Of a stretch of 41,460 nt of DNA, positions 18,951 through 26,501 are shown one piece after another. The stretch spans positions 1 through 41,460 of the forward strand of contig JAIQFF010000027.1 in the NCBI GenBank assembly GCA_020073395.1, in the 5' to 3' direction. The translations under genes were made by a program, and so were the position numbers. Every line of letters starts with the position of its first letter. Position 1 is the stretch's first letter. The notes beneath the pieces were generated by a model, which saw only the letters and a list, made by a program, of their open reading frames with translations, searched no databases and was not told the origin of the DNA. This stretch comes from Terriglobia bacterium. GTDB taxonomy: Bacteria > Acidobacteriota > Terriglobia > Terriglobales > Acidobacteriaceae.

Positions 18951-19039
18951 GGAGGACACTCCTGCGACCCTCTTGCCGGCCGCAGTCTATTAGAGTCCTG
19001 AGAATGACAAAAGTTTCGCCGGGGCTAATGCGCTACGGG

Positions 19040-19246
19040 TCACACACTTGACGCCGCTTTCCGCTCGTATCCCGCACACGAGATGACCGGCAGCCGGGGA
19101 TATTTCTTGAAGCGAGAGTCGGTCAAAGCCAGCCGGCAAAGAACGAACACCGAACCGCGGTCGGACTCGATGCGCCGCGCATGCGAGCAGTCCTGGCAGA
19201 GTCCGGGCCGGGTCTGCGGCGACGACTTTTCCGCGGGAGCGCTCAC
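19040..19246 (-). CDS. Small conserved Cys-rich protein, putative zinc ribbon
   Basis: The protein has 68 residues and starts with GTG at 19244-19246. It contains CQDCSHARRIESDRGSVFVL, then CRLAL and ISCAGYE: four Cys as CxxC...C...C, a pattern suited to one zinc ion. The RFKKYPRLPV segment sits between the last two Cys. It resembles short uncharacterised proteins common in Acidobacteriota, but no function is known to me. A TATTCT box 6 nt before the start would fit a leaderless message, weakly. It is read toward msrA, 89 nt away, so it may be co-transcribed with the msr genes. Confidence 0.6.
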   Translation of the reverse strand: MSAPAEKSSPQTRPGLCQDCSHARRIESDRGSVFVLCRLALTDSRFKKYPRLPVISCAGYERKAASSV

Positions 19247-19375
19247 CAGCTCAGAATAACAGCCCAGCTATCGTCGCGTTTTTTGAAGCAGTAAAATGCG
19301 GGCTCGAGTTGTCGTTGTTGCCTGTTCCGGTACGATCATTCTGGTACTGTAGACGGACGTTTTATCCGTACCAGC

Positions 19376-19417
19376 GGAGGGCGGGACGCCCTCCGGGCAG
19401 CCGGCGGAACGCCGGCT
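19376..19417. repeat. Bipartite hairpin in the 5' leader of the M20 peptidase gene
   Basis: GGAGGGCG/CGCCCTCC around GGA (19376-19394), then AGCCGGCG/CGCCGGCT around GAA (19399-19417). It ends 7 nt before the AAGGAG ribosome binding site. The same arrangement, with other stem sequences, lies before the ARPP-1 gene at 25197-25239. Confidence 0.75.
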
Positions 19418-19436
19418 CTGCCTAAGGAGCCCTCGA

Positions 19437-20846
19437 TTGAAATATCGGAACCGGCCATTGACTCTCGCGATTTTATTCCTGGCAACAACTTCACCAGCGC
19501 ACATTGACGACTCTACCCGCCAGCTTTCTCATGACATTTTCAAGCAACTCATCGAAATCAACACTACCGATTCAGTCGGAAATGTGACCACCGCTGCCGA
19601 AGCCATGGCGCAGCGCTTTCGGGATGCCGGATTTCCGGAAAGCGACCTCCACATCATGGGGCCGAACGATCGCAAGAAGAATTTAGTTGTCCGGCTGCAT
19701 GGCAGTGGCAAGCACAAACCGGTCCTGCTGATCGGGCATCTCGACGTGGTCGAAGCCCGGCGCGAAGACTGGACCACCGATCCCTTTCAGTTCGTGGAGA
19801 AGGACGGTTACTACTACGGACGGGGCACGCAGGACATGAAAGACGGCGACGCCATCATGTCCACGACCCTCATCCGGTTCAAGAAGGAAGGTTTCGTGCC
19901 TGACCGCGACATCATCCTGGCGCTGACCGCCGATGAAGAAGGCGGCACTTCGAACGGCGTGGATTGGTTGATCAAGAACCACCGCGACCTGATCGATGCC
20001 GAATTCGTACTCAACCACGACGGCGGCGGAATTTTGTCCGAGCAGGGCAATCCGCAGTTCATGACCGTGGATGCGTCGGAAAAGCTGTATTCCGATTATC
20101 AGCTGACCGTGACCAATCCTGGAGGCCACAGTTCCCTACCCAGGCCGGACAACGCCATCTATCATCTCGCCGACGGTCTGGCGCGGCTGGAGCACTACCA
20201 GTTTCCCTTCGAGTTGACCAACATCACGCGCGCCTATTACGAGCGCATGTCAAAGATAGCGACCGGCGAGCGTGCAGCCGACATACGTGCGATCCTCAAG
20301 ACTCCTCCCGACATGGGCGCCGTGGCGCGGTTGTCGGAAGACCCCATCGACAATTCGATCATGCACACCACCTGCGTGGCCACCCGTCTGAATGGAGGTC
20401 ATGCCAACAATGCTTTGCCGCAGATGGCGCAGGCCAATGTGAACTGCCGCATCGTTCCTGGCCATGCGCCGGAGGAGATCCGGCAGGAACTGGAAAAGAT
20501 CGTGGCCGATCCCAAGATTTCGGTGAAGGACATGGGAACGATCGGCGGAGTCAACAACCGCCGCTCCTACGCGCCGCCCCCGCTGCGTCCGGACGTATTC
20601 CAGCCCCTGGAGAAAGTGGTGAACCGCATGTGGCCGGGCCTGGCCGTGGTTCCCGACATGGCAACCGGCGCCTCGGACGGCGTTTACACCAATGCCGCCG
20701 GCATGCCGACCTATTGCGTATCGGGAGAAGCCATTGATCGCGATGACATCCGCGCCCATGGCAAGGATGAACGCATCCGGGTGGACGCCTTCTATCAGGC
20801 GGTGGATTTTTACTACCGTTACTTGAAAGCGTTGACGGCGCAATAG
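19437..20846 (+). CDS. Exported M20/M28-type metallopeptidase
   Basis: The protein has 469 residues with an N-terminal signal (PLTLAILFLATTSPAHI). It is likely a periplasmic di-zinc aminopeptidase or dipeptidase. Zinc and catalytic residues are visible: His101 and Asp103 in LLIGHLDVVEA, Asp133 in GRGTQDMKDG, Glu167/168 in TADEEGG, and LNHDGGG. A dimerisation insert occupies the middle (NPGGHSSLPRPDNAIYHLA). The start is TTG at 19437. AAGGAG lies 7 nt upstream and the next in-frame starts would delete the signal, so TTG is preferred. The substrate is unknown. It is monocistronic, followed by an inverted pair of GTCATCCTGAG repeats. Confidence 0.88.
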   Translation: MKYRNRPLTLAILFLATTSPAHIDDSTRQLSHDIFKQLIEINTTDSVGNVTTAAEAMAQRFRDAGFPESDLHIMGPNDRKKNLVVRLHGSGKHKPVLLIGHLDVVEARREDWTTDPFQFVEKDGYYYGRGTQDMKDGDAIMSTTLIRFKKEGFVPDRDIILALTADEEGGTSNGVDWLIKNHRDLIDAEFVLNHDGGGILSEQGNPQFMTVDASEKLYSDYQLTVTNPGGHSSLPRPDNAIYHLADGLARLEHYQFPFELTNITRAYYERMSKIATGERAADIRAILKTPPDMGAVARLSEDPIDNSIMHTTCVATRLNGGHANNALPQMAQANVNCRIVPGHAPEEIRQELEKIVADPKISVKDMGTIGGVNNRRSYAPPPLRPDVFQPLEKVVNRMWPGLAVVPDMATGASDGVYTNAAGMPTYCVSGEAIDRDDIRAHGKDERIRVDAFYQAVDFYYRYLKALTAQ

Positions 20847-20856
20847 AAACGAGGTG

Positions 20857-21075
20857 TCATCCTGAGCGGAGTGACTGCTTCGCTTCGCGAAGCAGTCGCG
20901 GAGTCGAAGGACCCCTACCTCCTCGAACCGGCTCGTCAGATGGATTACTTTGGGGTTTCTGTGTGTGCCCGACCGCGACAGCTATTGCTTCCGGTAGAAC
21001 ACAAGAATCATAGGGGTCCTTCGACTCCATCGGCCCATTCGTAAGCGAATGGGCCCATTCCGCTCAGGATGACAC
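20857..21075. repeat. Inverted pair of GTCATCCTGAG...GTCGAAGGACC repeats with exchangeable hairpin
   Basis: The left copy (20857-20915) reads TCATCCTGAGCGGAGT, a hairpin GACTGCTTCG/CGAAGCAGTC, then GGAGTCGAAGGACCCCTA. The right copy (21014-21075) is the reverse complement of the same frame, with a different hairpin (GGCCCATTCG/CGAATGGGCC around TAAG). Both stems are perfect. The roughly 95 nt between copies show nothing recognisable. This sequence class is common in Acidobacteriota intergenic regions. Confidence 0.8.
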
Positions 21076-21099
21076 CCGGTTCTTTGTTTATCGCATAGT

Positions 21100-21146
21100 G
21101 TTTACTGTACTGTTCTCTTGACATTCGCCTTCCCTTCGCCCAAAAT
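21100..21146 (+). promoter_or_regulatory. lexA promoter with possible SOS operator; leaderless geometry
   Basis: A perfect -35 TTGACA (21118-21123), a 17-nt spacer and CAAAAT (21141-21146) are followed by exactly 6 nt and the ATG at 21153, so transcription should begin at the start codon. Just upstream, GTTTACTGTACTGTTC (21100-21115) contains repeated CTGT and GTTC half-site-like words abutting the -35. It is a candidate LexA operator for autoregulation, but the consensus in this phylum is not known to me. Confidence 0.6.
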
Positions 21147-21152
21147 TACGCT

Positions 21153-21773
21153 ATGGCAATCACCAAGCGGCAACGGCAGGTGTACGACTTCATCTCCGAG
21201 TTCGTGCAGAAGAACGGCTACTCGCCCTCGTTCGAGGAAATCGGCGAAGGTCTGGAGCTCAGCTCGCTGGCGACGGTACACAAGCATATTTCCAACCTGG
21301 AGAAAAAGGGGCTGCTTACCCGCGACTACAACCGCAGCCGCTCCATCGACCTGCTGCCGCCCAAGGGCCGGCTCAAACAGGCCATGGCGGTGAACACTAC
21401 GATGGTGCTGCCGCTGGTGGGCCGCATTGCGGCCGGTCAGCCTATTGAAGCGGTGCAAAGCAACGAGACCATTTCACTGGCTGATTTTGTCCGCTCCAAA
21501 GAAGTGTTTGTGCTCGAAGTCCGCGGCGATTCCATGCAGGATGAGGCGATCCTCAACGGCGACTACGTGATGGTAGAAAAAAGCAGGACGGCGCACAATG
21601 GCGATATCGTTGTCGCCCTGGTGGAAGGCACCGATGCAACGCTCAAACGCTTTTACCGTGAAGGTGAAAATATTCGCCTGCAACCTTCCAATGCCAGCAT
21701 GCAGCCCATCATCGTGCCGGCAGCGTCGGTTGAGGTGCAAGGTAGAGTGATTGGGGTGTTGCGGAAATACTGA
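21153..21773 (+). CDS. lexA: LexA, SOS-response transcriptional repressor
   Basis: LexA represses DNA-damage genes and cleaves itself when RecA filaments form. The 206-residue product has an N-terminal winged helix (RQRQVYDFISEFVQKNGYSP, then LATVHKHISNLEKKGLL). It has the cleavage site Ala94-Gly95 in GRIAAGQPIEA, the catalytic Ser127 in RGDSMQDEAILNGDYV and Lys165 in ATLKRFYRE, so it is fully active-type. No ribosome binding site is seen; the promoter spacing suggests a leaderless mRNA. The stop is followed at once by a heptamer repeat and a shared terminator with the convergent trxA. Confidence 0.97.
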   Translation: MAITKRQRQVYDFISEFVQKNGYSPSFEEIGEGLELSSLATVHKHISNLEKKGLLTRDYNRSRSIDLLPPKGRLKQAMAVNTTMVLPLVGRIAAGQPIEAVQSNETISLADFVRSKEVFVLEVRGDSMQDEAILNGDYVMVEKSRTAHNGDIVVALVEGTDATLKRFYREGENIRLQPSNASMQPIIVPAASVEVQGRVIGVLRKY

Positions 21774-21775
21774 AA

Positions 21776-21928
21776 GAAGCTTTCAGCTTTCAGCTGTCTG
21801 CTATCAGCCGTCAGCTTGAACCGCGGACTTCGCTGGAGCAGAAGAATATTTTTTCGCGGAAAACACAAAACGCCCGGGACGAATCCCGGGCGTTTTGCTG
21901 ATAGCTGAAAGCTGACGGCTGACAGCTT
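21776..21928. repeat. Inverted pair of 7-nt tandem repeats between lexA and trxA
   Basis: The left arm (21776-21818) has units of the type AGCTTTC/AGCTGTC. The right arm (21899-21928) has the reverse class (AGCTGAA, GGCTGAC). The core holds a bidirectional terminator. The right arm reaches the trxA stop codon. Confidence 0.75.
21867..21896. terminator. Bidirectional intrinsic terminator between lexA and trxA
   Basis: AAAACGCCCGGGA pairs perfectly with TCCCGGGCGTTTT around CGAA (13 bp), with T-runs on both strands. It is correctly placed for the convergent genes lexA (plus) and trxA (minus). Confidence 0.85.
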
Positions 21929-22259
21929 ACCCGACGTGCTTGTCAATCGCCTTCTGAATGGTTTCCTTGGGGACGTAGCCTACGATCTGTTCCTTCACCT
22001 GTCCGCCCTTGAAAACCAGCAGCGTGGGAATGCCGCGGACTCCATAGCGCATGGGGGTCGCCTGGTTGCTGTCCACATCCATCTTGCCGACCTTGATTTT
22101 GCCGTGATAGTCCTTGGCCAATTCGTCCACGATGGGAGCGAGGGCGCGGCAAGGTCCACACCAGGCCGCCCAGAAATCCACCAATACGGGCTGCTCTGAC
22201 TTCAGAACATCCTGGTCAAAGTTTGCGTCCGTCACTTCCACAATTCCGTTGCTTGCCAT
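21927..22259 (-). CDS. trxA: Thioredoxin
   Basis: This is a cytosolic disulfide reductase of 110 residues, the classic length. It has the active site WCGPC at 33-37 in VDFWAAWCGPCRALAPIVDEL, the cis-Pro segment GIPTLLVFKGG and the C-terminal helix. The ATG at 22257-22259 has the strong ribosome binding site GGAGGAGAA. It could supply electrons to the Msr enzymes only through an envelope relay, since those are exported. It is monocistronic: one terminator lies upstream (for the anti-sigma gene) and one downstream. Confidence 0.97.
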   Translation of the reverse strand: MASNGIVEVTDANFDQDVLKSEQPVLVDFWAAWCGPCRALAPIVDELAKDYHGKIKVGKMDVDSNQATPMRYGVRGIPTLLVFKGGQVKEQIVGYVPKETIQKAIDKHVG

Positions 22260-22423
22260 TTCTCCTCCGGGAGTGCCGCTCGCCGCGATTCCAGGTCGGG
22301 AGCGGTCTATCAGCCAACGTTGGCTGCATGTATCGTACCACCTCATTGGATGCATCGTAGCCACAGAAGTCGCAAAGCCAGGAGTTTCGGGTTTCCACTT
22401 GCTGGTTTCCGGACAATCTCTGA

Positions 22424-22461
22424 CAAACAAAAAGCGCCCTGAACTTTTCAGTTCAGGACGC
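22424..22461 (-). terminator. Intrinsic terminator after the sigma/anti-sigma genes
   Basis: On the minus strand GCGTCCTGAAC pairs with GTTCAGGGCGC (one mismatch, loop TGAAAA), followed by TTTTTGTTTG. It separates the anti-sigma gene from trxA. The rest of 22462-22714 shows no gene; a GGTTCAAATC word there is not part of a foldable tRNA. Confidence 0.75.
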
Positions 22462-22714
22462 CTCGGCAGCCCTCCCCCAGAACTGCCAAACCACGAGATG
22501 GATACTAGGCCCGCCCTATGTTGCTGTAAACGTCACTTTGGTAACTCATGAAGGGTACCGGTTCAAATCGGGAGTGCCGTGGTAGCCTGGTCTGCAGACC
22601 CGTTGATAGTCATATTGATAGTCATCGAAAAGCAAAACGGGATAGCGGCAGGGCCTCGGTCCGGATCGTTTCAGGAATGTGCTGGGGTGGAAGCTCAAGG
22701 TTGGATGCGAGCGG

Positions 22715-24028
22715 TCACTGTCGCTGCCAGGTCGCTCCCGCGTCGCTCGTAGTCCAAATTTCACGGTTGCCGGTGATCACCTTGCCATGCTGGCTATCGC
22801 TGAATTCAACCGTGACAATGTCAGCGGTCAGGGACTTCCCATCCACCACCGGCTTGATCCGGGTCCAGTGTTGGCCCGCATCGGAAGAATGGTAAAGAGC
22901 GCCGGCGGCTCCGCCCAGCCAGATATCGGAATCATTCGCAGCCAGAGCGCGGAAGGTAACGTTGTTCGCCACCGGAATCGTCTGCCAGGTCTTGCCGGAA
23001 TCGAACGAGCGCTGCAGCACTCCGTCGGCGGAGAGGGTCCAGCGAAGCGTGCTGTTGCCGGCCCGCAACCGTCCGGCGTACTGGACCGTAGCGGCTGGCG
23101 CGGTTAAACCCGAGAGCGTGTCCGCCTTCCGATCAGCGAGCGATCCCGCGCTCGCTCCGCCGCTTACGGCCTGAACTTGTTTTTGCGATTCGTTCGTGCG
23201 TGACTCGTCCTTTGCCTTCCGCTCGGCGGGTTGAGCCGCCTCCGGCACCGGAGCCGGTGCGTTCCCCACCATGACAGCTTGCGTGCTGGCTCTGTCTGAG
23301 AAATCTACGGCGTCATTCCGTGCTTTGGTCTGTTGCCCTGGTCCCGCTGTCTTCGCGGCCGACAAAGGCACAGGTGCCGCAGGCTCCGCCGGCTTTTCGG
23401 CAGATCGGACCGCATCAATGCTCGCCAACCGGTTGTTGGTCAGCTCCTGTCCCTTTTTATTTTGATCCATGGCCAGCGCGGGTGACACGGACTCTTCTGC
23501 CTGCGCAGCCATCATCCCTGTTTCAGTGCCCTTTTCGCGCCGCTTGGCCAGCTTTCCCGCTGCCCCGAAGTCGCGCTCCGACCCGGAAAGTGAGGGGGGC
23601 GCAATATTTGCCGCCAGCTTCTGACCAGGCTGTTTGGAAACCTCGCCCTCCAACCTGAGATCCGTCGGCGCTGCGGCAGCCCTTTCTGCAAGAGGAGGTT
23701 CGACGGCTGGTCGGCGCTCATAGCGAAGCGTTACCGCCGCGCTGACCACCACGATGCATGCCGCCAGCGCCCCCCAGCGCAGCACCGGCCAGCTCAGCCA
23801 GCGTGAGCGGTCCAAGCTTGGCGCTCGTGCGGGTTCGATCTCGGGCATGGCCAGCGACATGACACTCCGGCAATCGGCGCACTCCGCCAAGTGTTGCAGC
23901 ACATGGGCGCGTTCGCGGTCATTCAACGATTTCTCCGCGAAGGCAGTCAACAGGTCGGGATCAGGATGGATCCCGGGCTTTGCAGGTCCCTGCAGGCGCT
24001 GTTGCACGATTTTGGGAAGTTTCTCCAT
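22715..24028 (-). CDS. Anti-sigma-type membrane protein with zinc finger and C-terminal propeller (Ycf48/BNR-like) repeats
   Basis: The protein has 437 residues. The N-terminal cytoplasmic part holds a putative zinc finger (ERAHVLQHLAECADCRSVM, Hx3CxxC), typical of anti-sigma factors. One transmembrane segment follows (WPVLRWGALAACIVVVSAAVTL, about residues 99-120). Then comes a long Ala/Pro/Lys-rich stretch, and finally about 120 residues with repeated FDSGKTW, SSDAGQHW and TSDAGATW motifs of BNR/photosynthesis-assembly-like propellers. The propeller part would lie outside the membrane and could sense an envelope signal. It follows the sigma factor gene by 139 nt on the same strand, the usual sigma/anti-sigma order. 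Confidence 0.82.
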   Translation of the reverse strand: MEKLPKIVQQRLQGPAKPGIHPDPDLLTAFAEKSLNDRERAHVLQHLAECADCRSVMSLAMPEIEPARAPSLDRSRWLSWPVLRWGALAACIVVVSAAVTLRYERRPAVEPPLAERAAAAPTDLRLEGEVSKQPGQKLAANIAPPSLSGSERDFGAAGKLAKRREKGTETGMMAAQAEESVSPALAMDQNKKGQELTNNRLASIDAVRSAEKPAEPAAPVPLSAAKTAGPGQQTKARNDAVDFSDRASTQAVMVGNAPAPVPEAAQPAERKAKDESRTNESQKQVQAVSGGASAGSLADRKADTLSGLTAPAATVQYAGRLRAGNSTLRWTLSADGVLQRSFDSGKTWQTIPVANNVTFRALAANDSDIWLGGAAGALYHSSDAGQHWTRIKPVVDGKSLTADIVTVEFSDSQHGKVITGNREIWTTSDAGATWQRQ

Positions 24029-24156
24029 TTTCTTTCGCCCCTGCGGGGCTTTGTCTTGTATCTCTTACCCCAGGGCTTGCGCCCTGAGCTGCATTCTTAC
24101 GCCGCTTCGCGGCTCGAGGCGCCGTCTCGCAGCCATCCGATCGAGGCATTCCGCCC

Positions 24157-24205
24157 GATGTCTGATGTCAGACGCCTGAAGCCCGAGGTCCGACGTCCGA
24201 CGCCC
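24157..24205. repeat. Seven 7-nt tandem repeats (GACGTCC type) overlapping the sigma gene end
   Basis: Units read GATGTCT, GATGTCA, GACGCCT, GAAGCCC, GAGGTCC, GACGTCC, GACGCCC without a gap. The sigma factor stop codon (24168-24170) and its last roughly 12 codons lie inside the array. Confidence 0.85.
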
Positions 24206-25106
24206 GTACCTCACCCTTCTTATCAGAGAACGTCTGGGAAGCGGTTTCTTGCGCTACCCGGTCGCGTATATTCAGGCGCATGTCACGCACGTCTACATCC
24301 AATGCTTCCTCGGCCTGGCGGCGACTCATGCCCTTGCGCTCCAGCGCCGCCAGAATTTGCTTGCGCAGGGACTTGGCCAGTTTATCGATCTTGCGGCTGA
24401 CAGTGGACTCGTGCACAGTGAGCGTGCGCGCAATCTCAGCCAGGGTGCGACCGTCTAAGTAATGAGATGCCAGAAGGAATCGATCCTCCGGGGCGAGTCG
24501 GGACAGGGCTTCGTCGGTCGCGGTTTCAACTCGAGGATCGACCGCCACCGCAGGCTCAGGATCGGTCGCGGCAAACTGCGCGCCGTCTTCATTCTCTTCA
24601 TCCAGGCTGACCAGCCGGCGCTGACGGCGAAAGCGATTCACGAACTCCTGCGCCATCACGGTGCGCAGCCAGCCCTCTAAAGAACCGCGGCCGGTGTAGG
24701 AAGCCAGTTTTGAAATGCGCTGCCCGTCGCGGGTGGTCGTTCCGTAGAGATCGGCATAGAGCGAGTCGGCGAGTTCGCGAGCGGCGGAGCTTTCTTTGGC
24801 GATGTAGGCAGCAATGTCGTAAAGCTTCTCGCGGTAGCGCGCCATGAAGACTTCCCAGGCTCGTTCGTGGCCGGCGGCACAAGCCCGGGCCAGCGCAAGT
24901 TCTTCCACCCGCAAACTGGCGTACAGTTCCGCGGTCTGCCGGGCGGAGGCGTCCGCTGGCAAATACTTGGCCGCGACCTCACTCAGGATGACTCCGAACT
25001 GCTCGCGACTGAGGCCCGAGTTTCCACTCTTTTCATATAGTTCAGTGATCACGGATTCCAACCCCGCGGAAGCTTCCACTATGGGTTGGACACCGTGGTT
25101 GGTCAT
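24168..25106 (-). CDS. RNA polymerase sigma-70 family factor (ECF-like, extended)
   Basis: The protein has 312 residues, longer than the usual 180-200 for ECF factors. Region 2 lies around residues 70-170 (WEVFMARYREKLYDIAAYIA, LASYTGRGSLEGWLRTVMAQEFVNRFRRQR). Region 4 is around 200-265 (LAPEDRFLLASHYLDGRTLAEIARTLTVHESTVSRKIDKLAKSLR). N-terminal and C-terminal extensions flank these. The last roughly 12 residues (RASDVGPRASGV) are encoded by heptamer repeats. It is followed by an anti-sigma gene and divergent from the ARPP-1 gene, which may be a target, though no promoter motif was established. Confidence 0.88.
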   Translation of the reverse strand: MTNHGVQPIVEASAGLESVITELYEKSGNSGLSREQFGVILSEVAAKYLPADASARQTAELYASLRVEELALARACAAGHERAWEVFMARYREKLYDIAAYIAKESSAARELADSLYADLYGTTTRDGQRISKLASYTGRGSLEGWLRTVMAQEFVNRFRRQRRLVSLDEENEDGAQFAATDPEPAVAVDPRVETATDEALSRLAPEDRFLLASHYLDGRTLAEIARTLTVHESTVSRKIDKLAKSLRKQILAALERKGMSRRQAEEALDVDVRDMRLNIRDRVAQETASQTFSDKKGEVRASDVGPRASGV

Positions 25107-25196
25107 GGCGGGCAGCCATCCCGGATGCTATCAACATTTGTGCTGCAAGAAGCTGAATATTTGCCGTTCCTCGTACAAGCGCAGGCACTGCCGGGC

Positions 25197-25239
25197 AGTG
25201 GGCGGGACGCCCGCTGGACAGCCGGCGAGACGCCGACGC
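25197..25239. repeat. Bipartite hairpin in the 5' leader of the ARPP-1 gene
   Basis: AGTGGGCG/CGCCCGCT around GGA (25197-25215), then CGGCG/CGCCG around AGA (25223-25235). It lies just before the AGGAGG ribosome binding site. The layout is the same as at 19376-19417. Confidence 0.7.
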
Positions 25240-25254
25240 TACAGGAGGAAGACC

Positions 25255-26355
25255 ATGAATCCCAAGCTATTTGCGTTGCTTCCGGCGCTTGCGCTTGCCG
25301 GAATCGCTTTATTTATGCCCTCAACCGCCCCCGCCGGAGAGGCTACTCTCCCTTCCGGCTACAAGGTGCTGGAGCCAATTCGGCACGGCAACCTGACCGT
25401 TTTCCCGGTGGTTGCCGCCCGCTCCCACGACACGCAGGAATTCTTGACCCTGGACGAGGGACTGCGCTCCGGCGACGTGATCGTGACCGAATCCGGAAGC
25501 GTGCAACCATTAATGCGCCGGCGTCGAACGCGGCCTTCACAGGGCGGCGCCCAGGTTAACCAGTTGGTCTTGGTCAATAACTCCAAACGGCCGCTGATCC
25601 TGCTGGCCGGCGAGATCGTGACCGGGGGGAAACAGGATCGCGTGATCGGCAAAGATCGCATCATCCCGGCGGAGAGCGATCCCATTGATCTCGGCGTGTT
25701 CTGCGTCGAGCCGGGACGCTGGACCGGCAGCAGCGACAGATTTGGAATAGATGGAAGCGCTGGCTTGGTGCAAGCGCCTATGGCAGCCCCGAATGTCCGT
25801 GCCAAGGCCATGGCCGACAAGGATCAGTCAAAAGTATGGGCAGAGGTAGGCAGGACCAAAGAGGCGATGTCAGCCATGGTCCCCGCGCCCGCGGCTGGGG
25901 CCGTGATGGGAACCAGTTCCTATGCCCGCGTGATGCAGAACGAGGAAGTAAAACTGCAAGTCGATTCCGTGGCGGAACCCATCCAGCGAAACTACCAGAG
26001 CCTGATCCAGCAACTCCGTGATCAGAATGCGGTGGGCGTGGTGGTGGCGGTGAACGGACAGATTGTCTGGGCCGATATCTTCGCAAGCACCAACCTTCTG
26101 GAAAAATACTGGCCCAAGCTGGTGCGATCCTACGCCGCAGAAGCGGTTGTGACCCGAACTAAAGACCGCGCTGCCGACATCAAGCTGGCGCAGGAGTTTC
26201 TCAACCATCTGGATGGACGTCATGAGACGGTTGACAGCGAACCCGGACTCTACCGGCACACGGAAATCGCGGGCGATGGCTTTAGAGCGTTTGAGCTAAC
26301 GTCGCTGCTACCCAAGACGGGGTTTGATCTGCACGTGGCCAAGATGGCGGAGTAG
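25255..26355 (+). CDS. Exported ARPP-1 family protein
   Basis: The protein has 366 residues with a signal peptide (LFALLPALALAGIALFMPSTAPAG). The start at 25255 has a perfect AGGAGG. The body matches the ARPP-1 pattern as I recall it: HGNLTVFPVVAARSHDTQEFLTLDE, VNQLVLVNNSKRPLILLAGE, GGKQDRVIGKDRIIPAESDP and GVFCVEPGRW. These domains are named for association with ADP-ribosylation, rhodanese and phosphatase proteins; no molecular function is established. It is divergent from the sigma factor gene across 148 nt, and a HEAT-repeat gene lies convergent downstream. The leader contains a bipartite hairpin. Confidence 0.78.
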   Translation: MNPKLFALLPALALAGIALFMPSTAPAGEATLPSGYKVLEPIRHGNLTVFPVVAARSHDTQEFLTLDEGLRSGDVIVTESGSVQPLMRRRRTRPSQGGAQVNQLVLVNNSKRPLILLAGEIVTGGKQDRVIGKDRIIPAESDPIDLGVFCVEPGRWTGSSDRFGIDGSAGLVQAPMAAPNVRAKAMADKDQSKVWAEVGRTKEAMSAMVPAPAAGAVMGTSSYARVMQNEEVKLQVDSVAEPIQRNYQSLIQQLRDQNAVGVVVAVNGQIVWADIFASTNLLEKYWPKLVRSYAAEAVVTRTKDRAADIKLAQEFLNHLDGRHETVDSEPGLYRHTEIAGDGFRAFELTSLLPKTGFDLHVAKMAE

Positions 26356-26362
26356 GGAAACT

Positions 26363-26495
26363 GGTTTCTGGTTTCTGGTTTCTGGTTTCTGGTTTCTGGT
26401 TTCTGGTTTCTGGTTTCTGGTCTTGGCGGTCGGGCCTGCCTGAGACGCGCACACCGGAATTGGAACTGGAAACCAGAAACTGGAAACCGGAAACT
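26363..26495. repeat. Inverted heptamer repeats with eight perfect GGTTTCT copies
   Basis: 26363-26418 is eight exact tandem copies of GGTTTCT. The opposing arm (26462-26495) is a degenerate array of GGAAACC/AGAAACT. The perfect array suggests recent expansion and possible length variation between strains. Confidence 0.9.
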
Positions 26496-26501
26496 ACTTC
26501 C

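Noticed and set aside
22555-22600. tRNA-like GGTTCAAATC segment
   Set aside because: The flanking bases do not form a proper T stem, and no matching acceptor stem is found 5' of it.
26363-26495. CRISPR array
   Set aside because: Contiguous 7-nt repeats without spacers and no cas genes.
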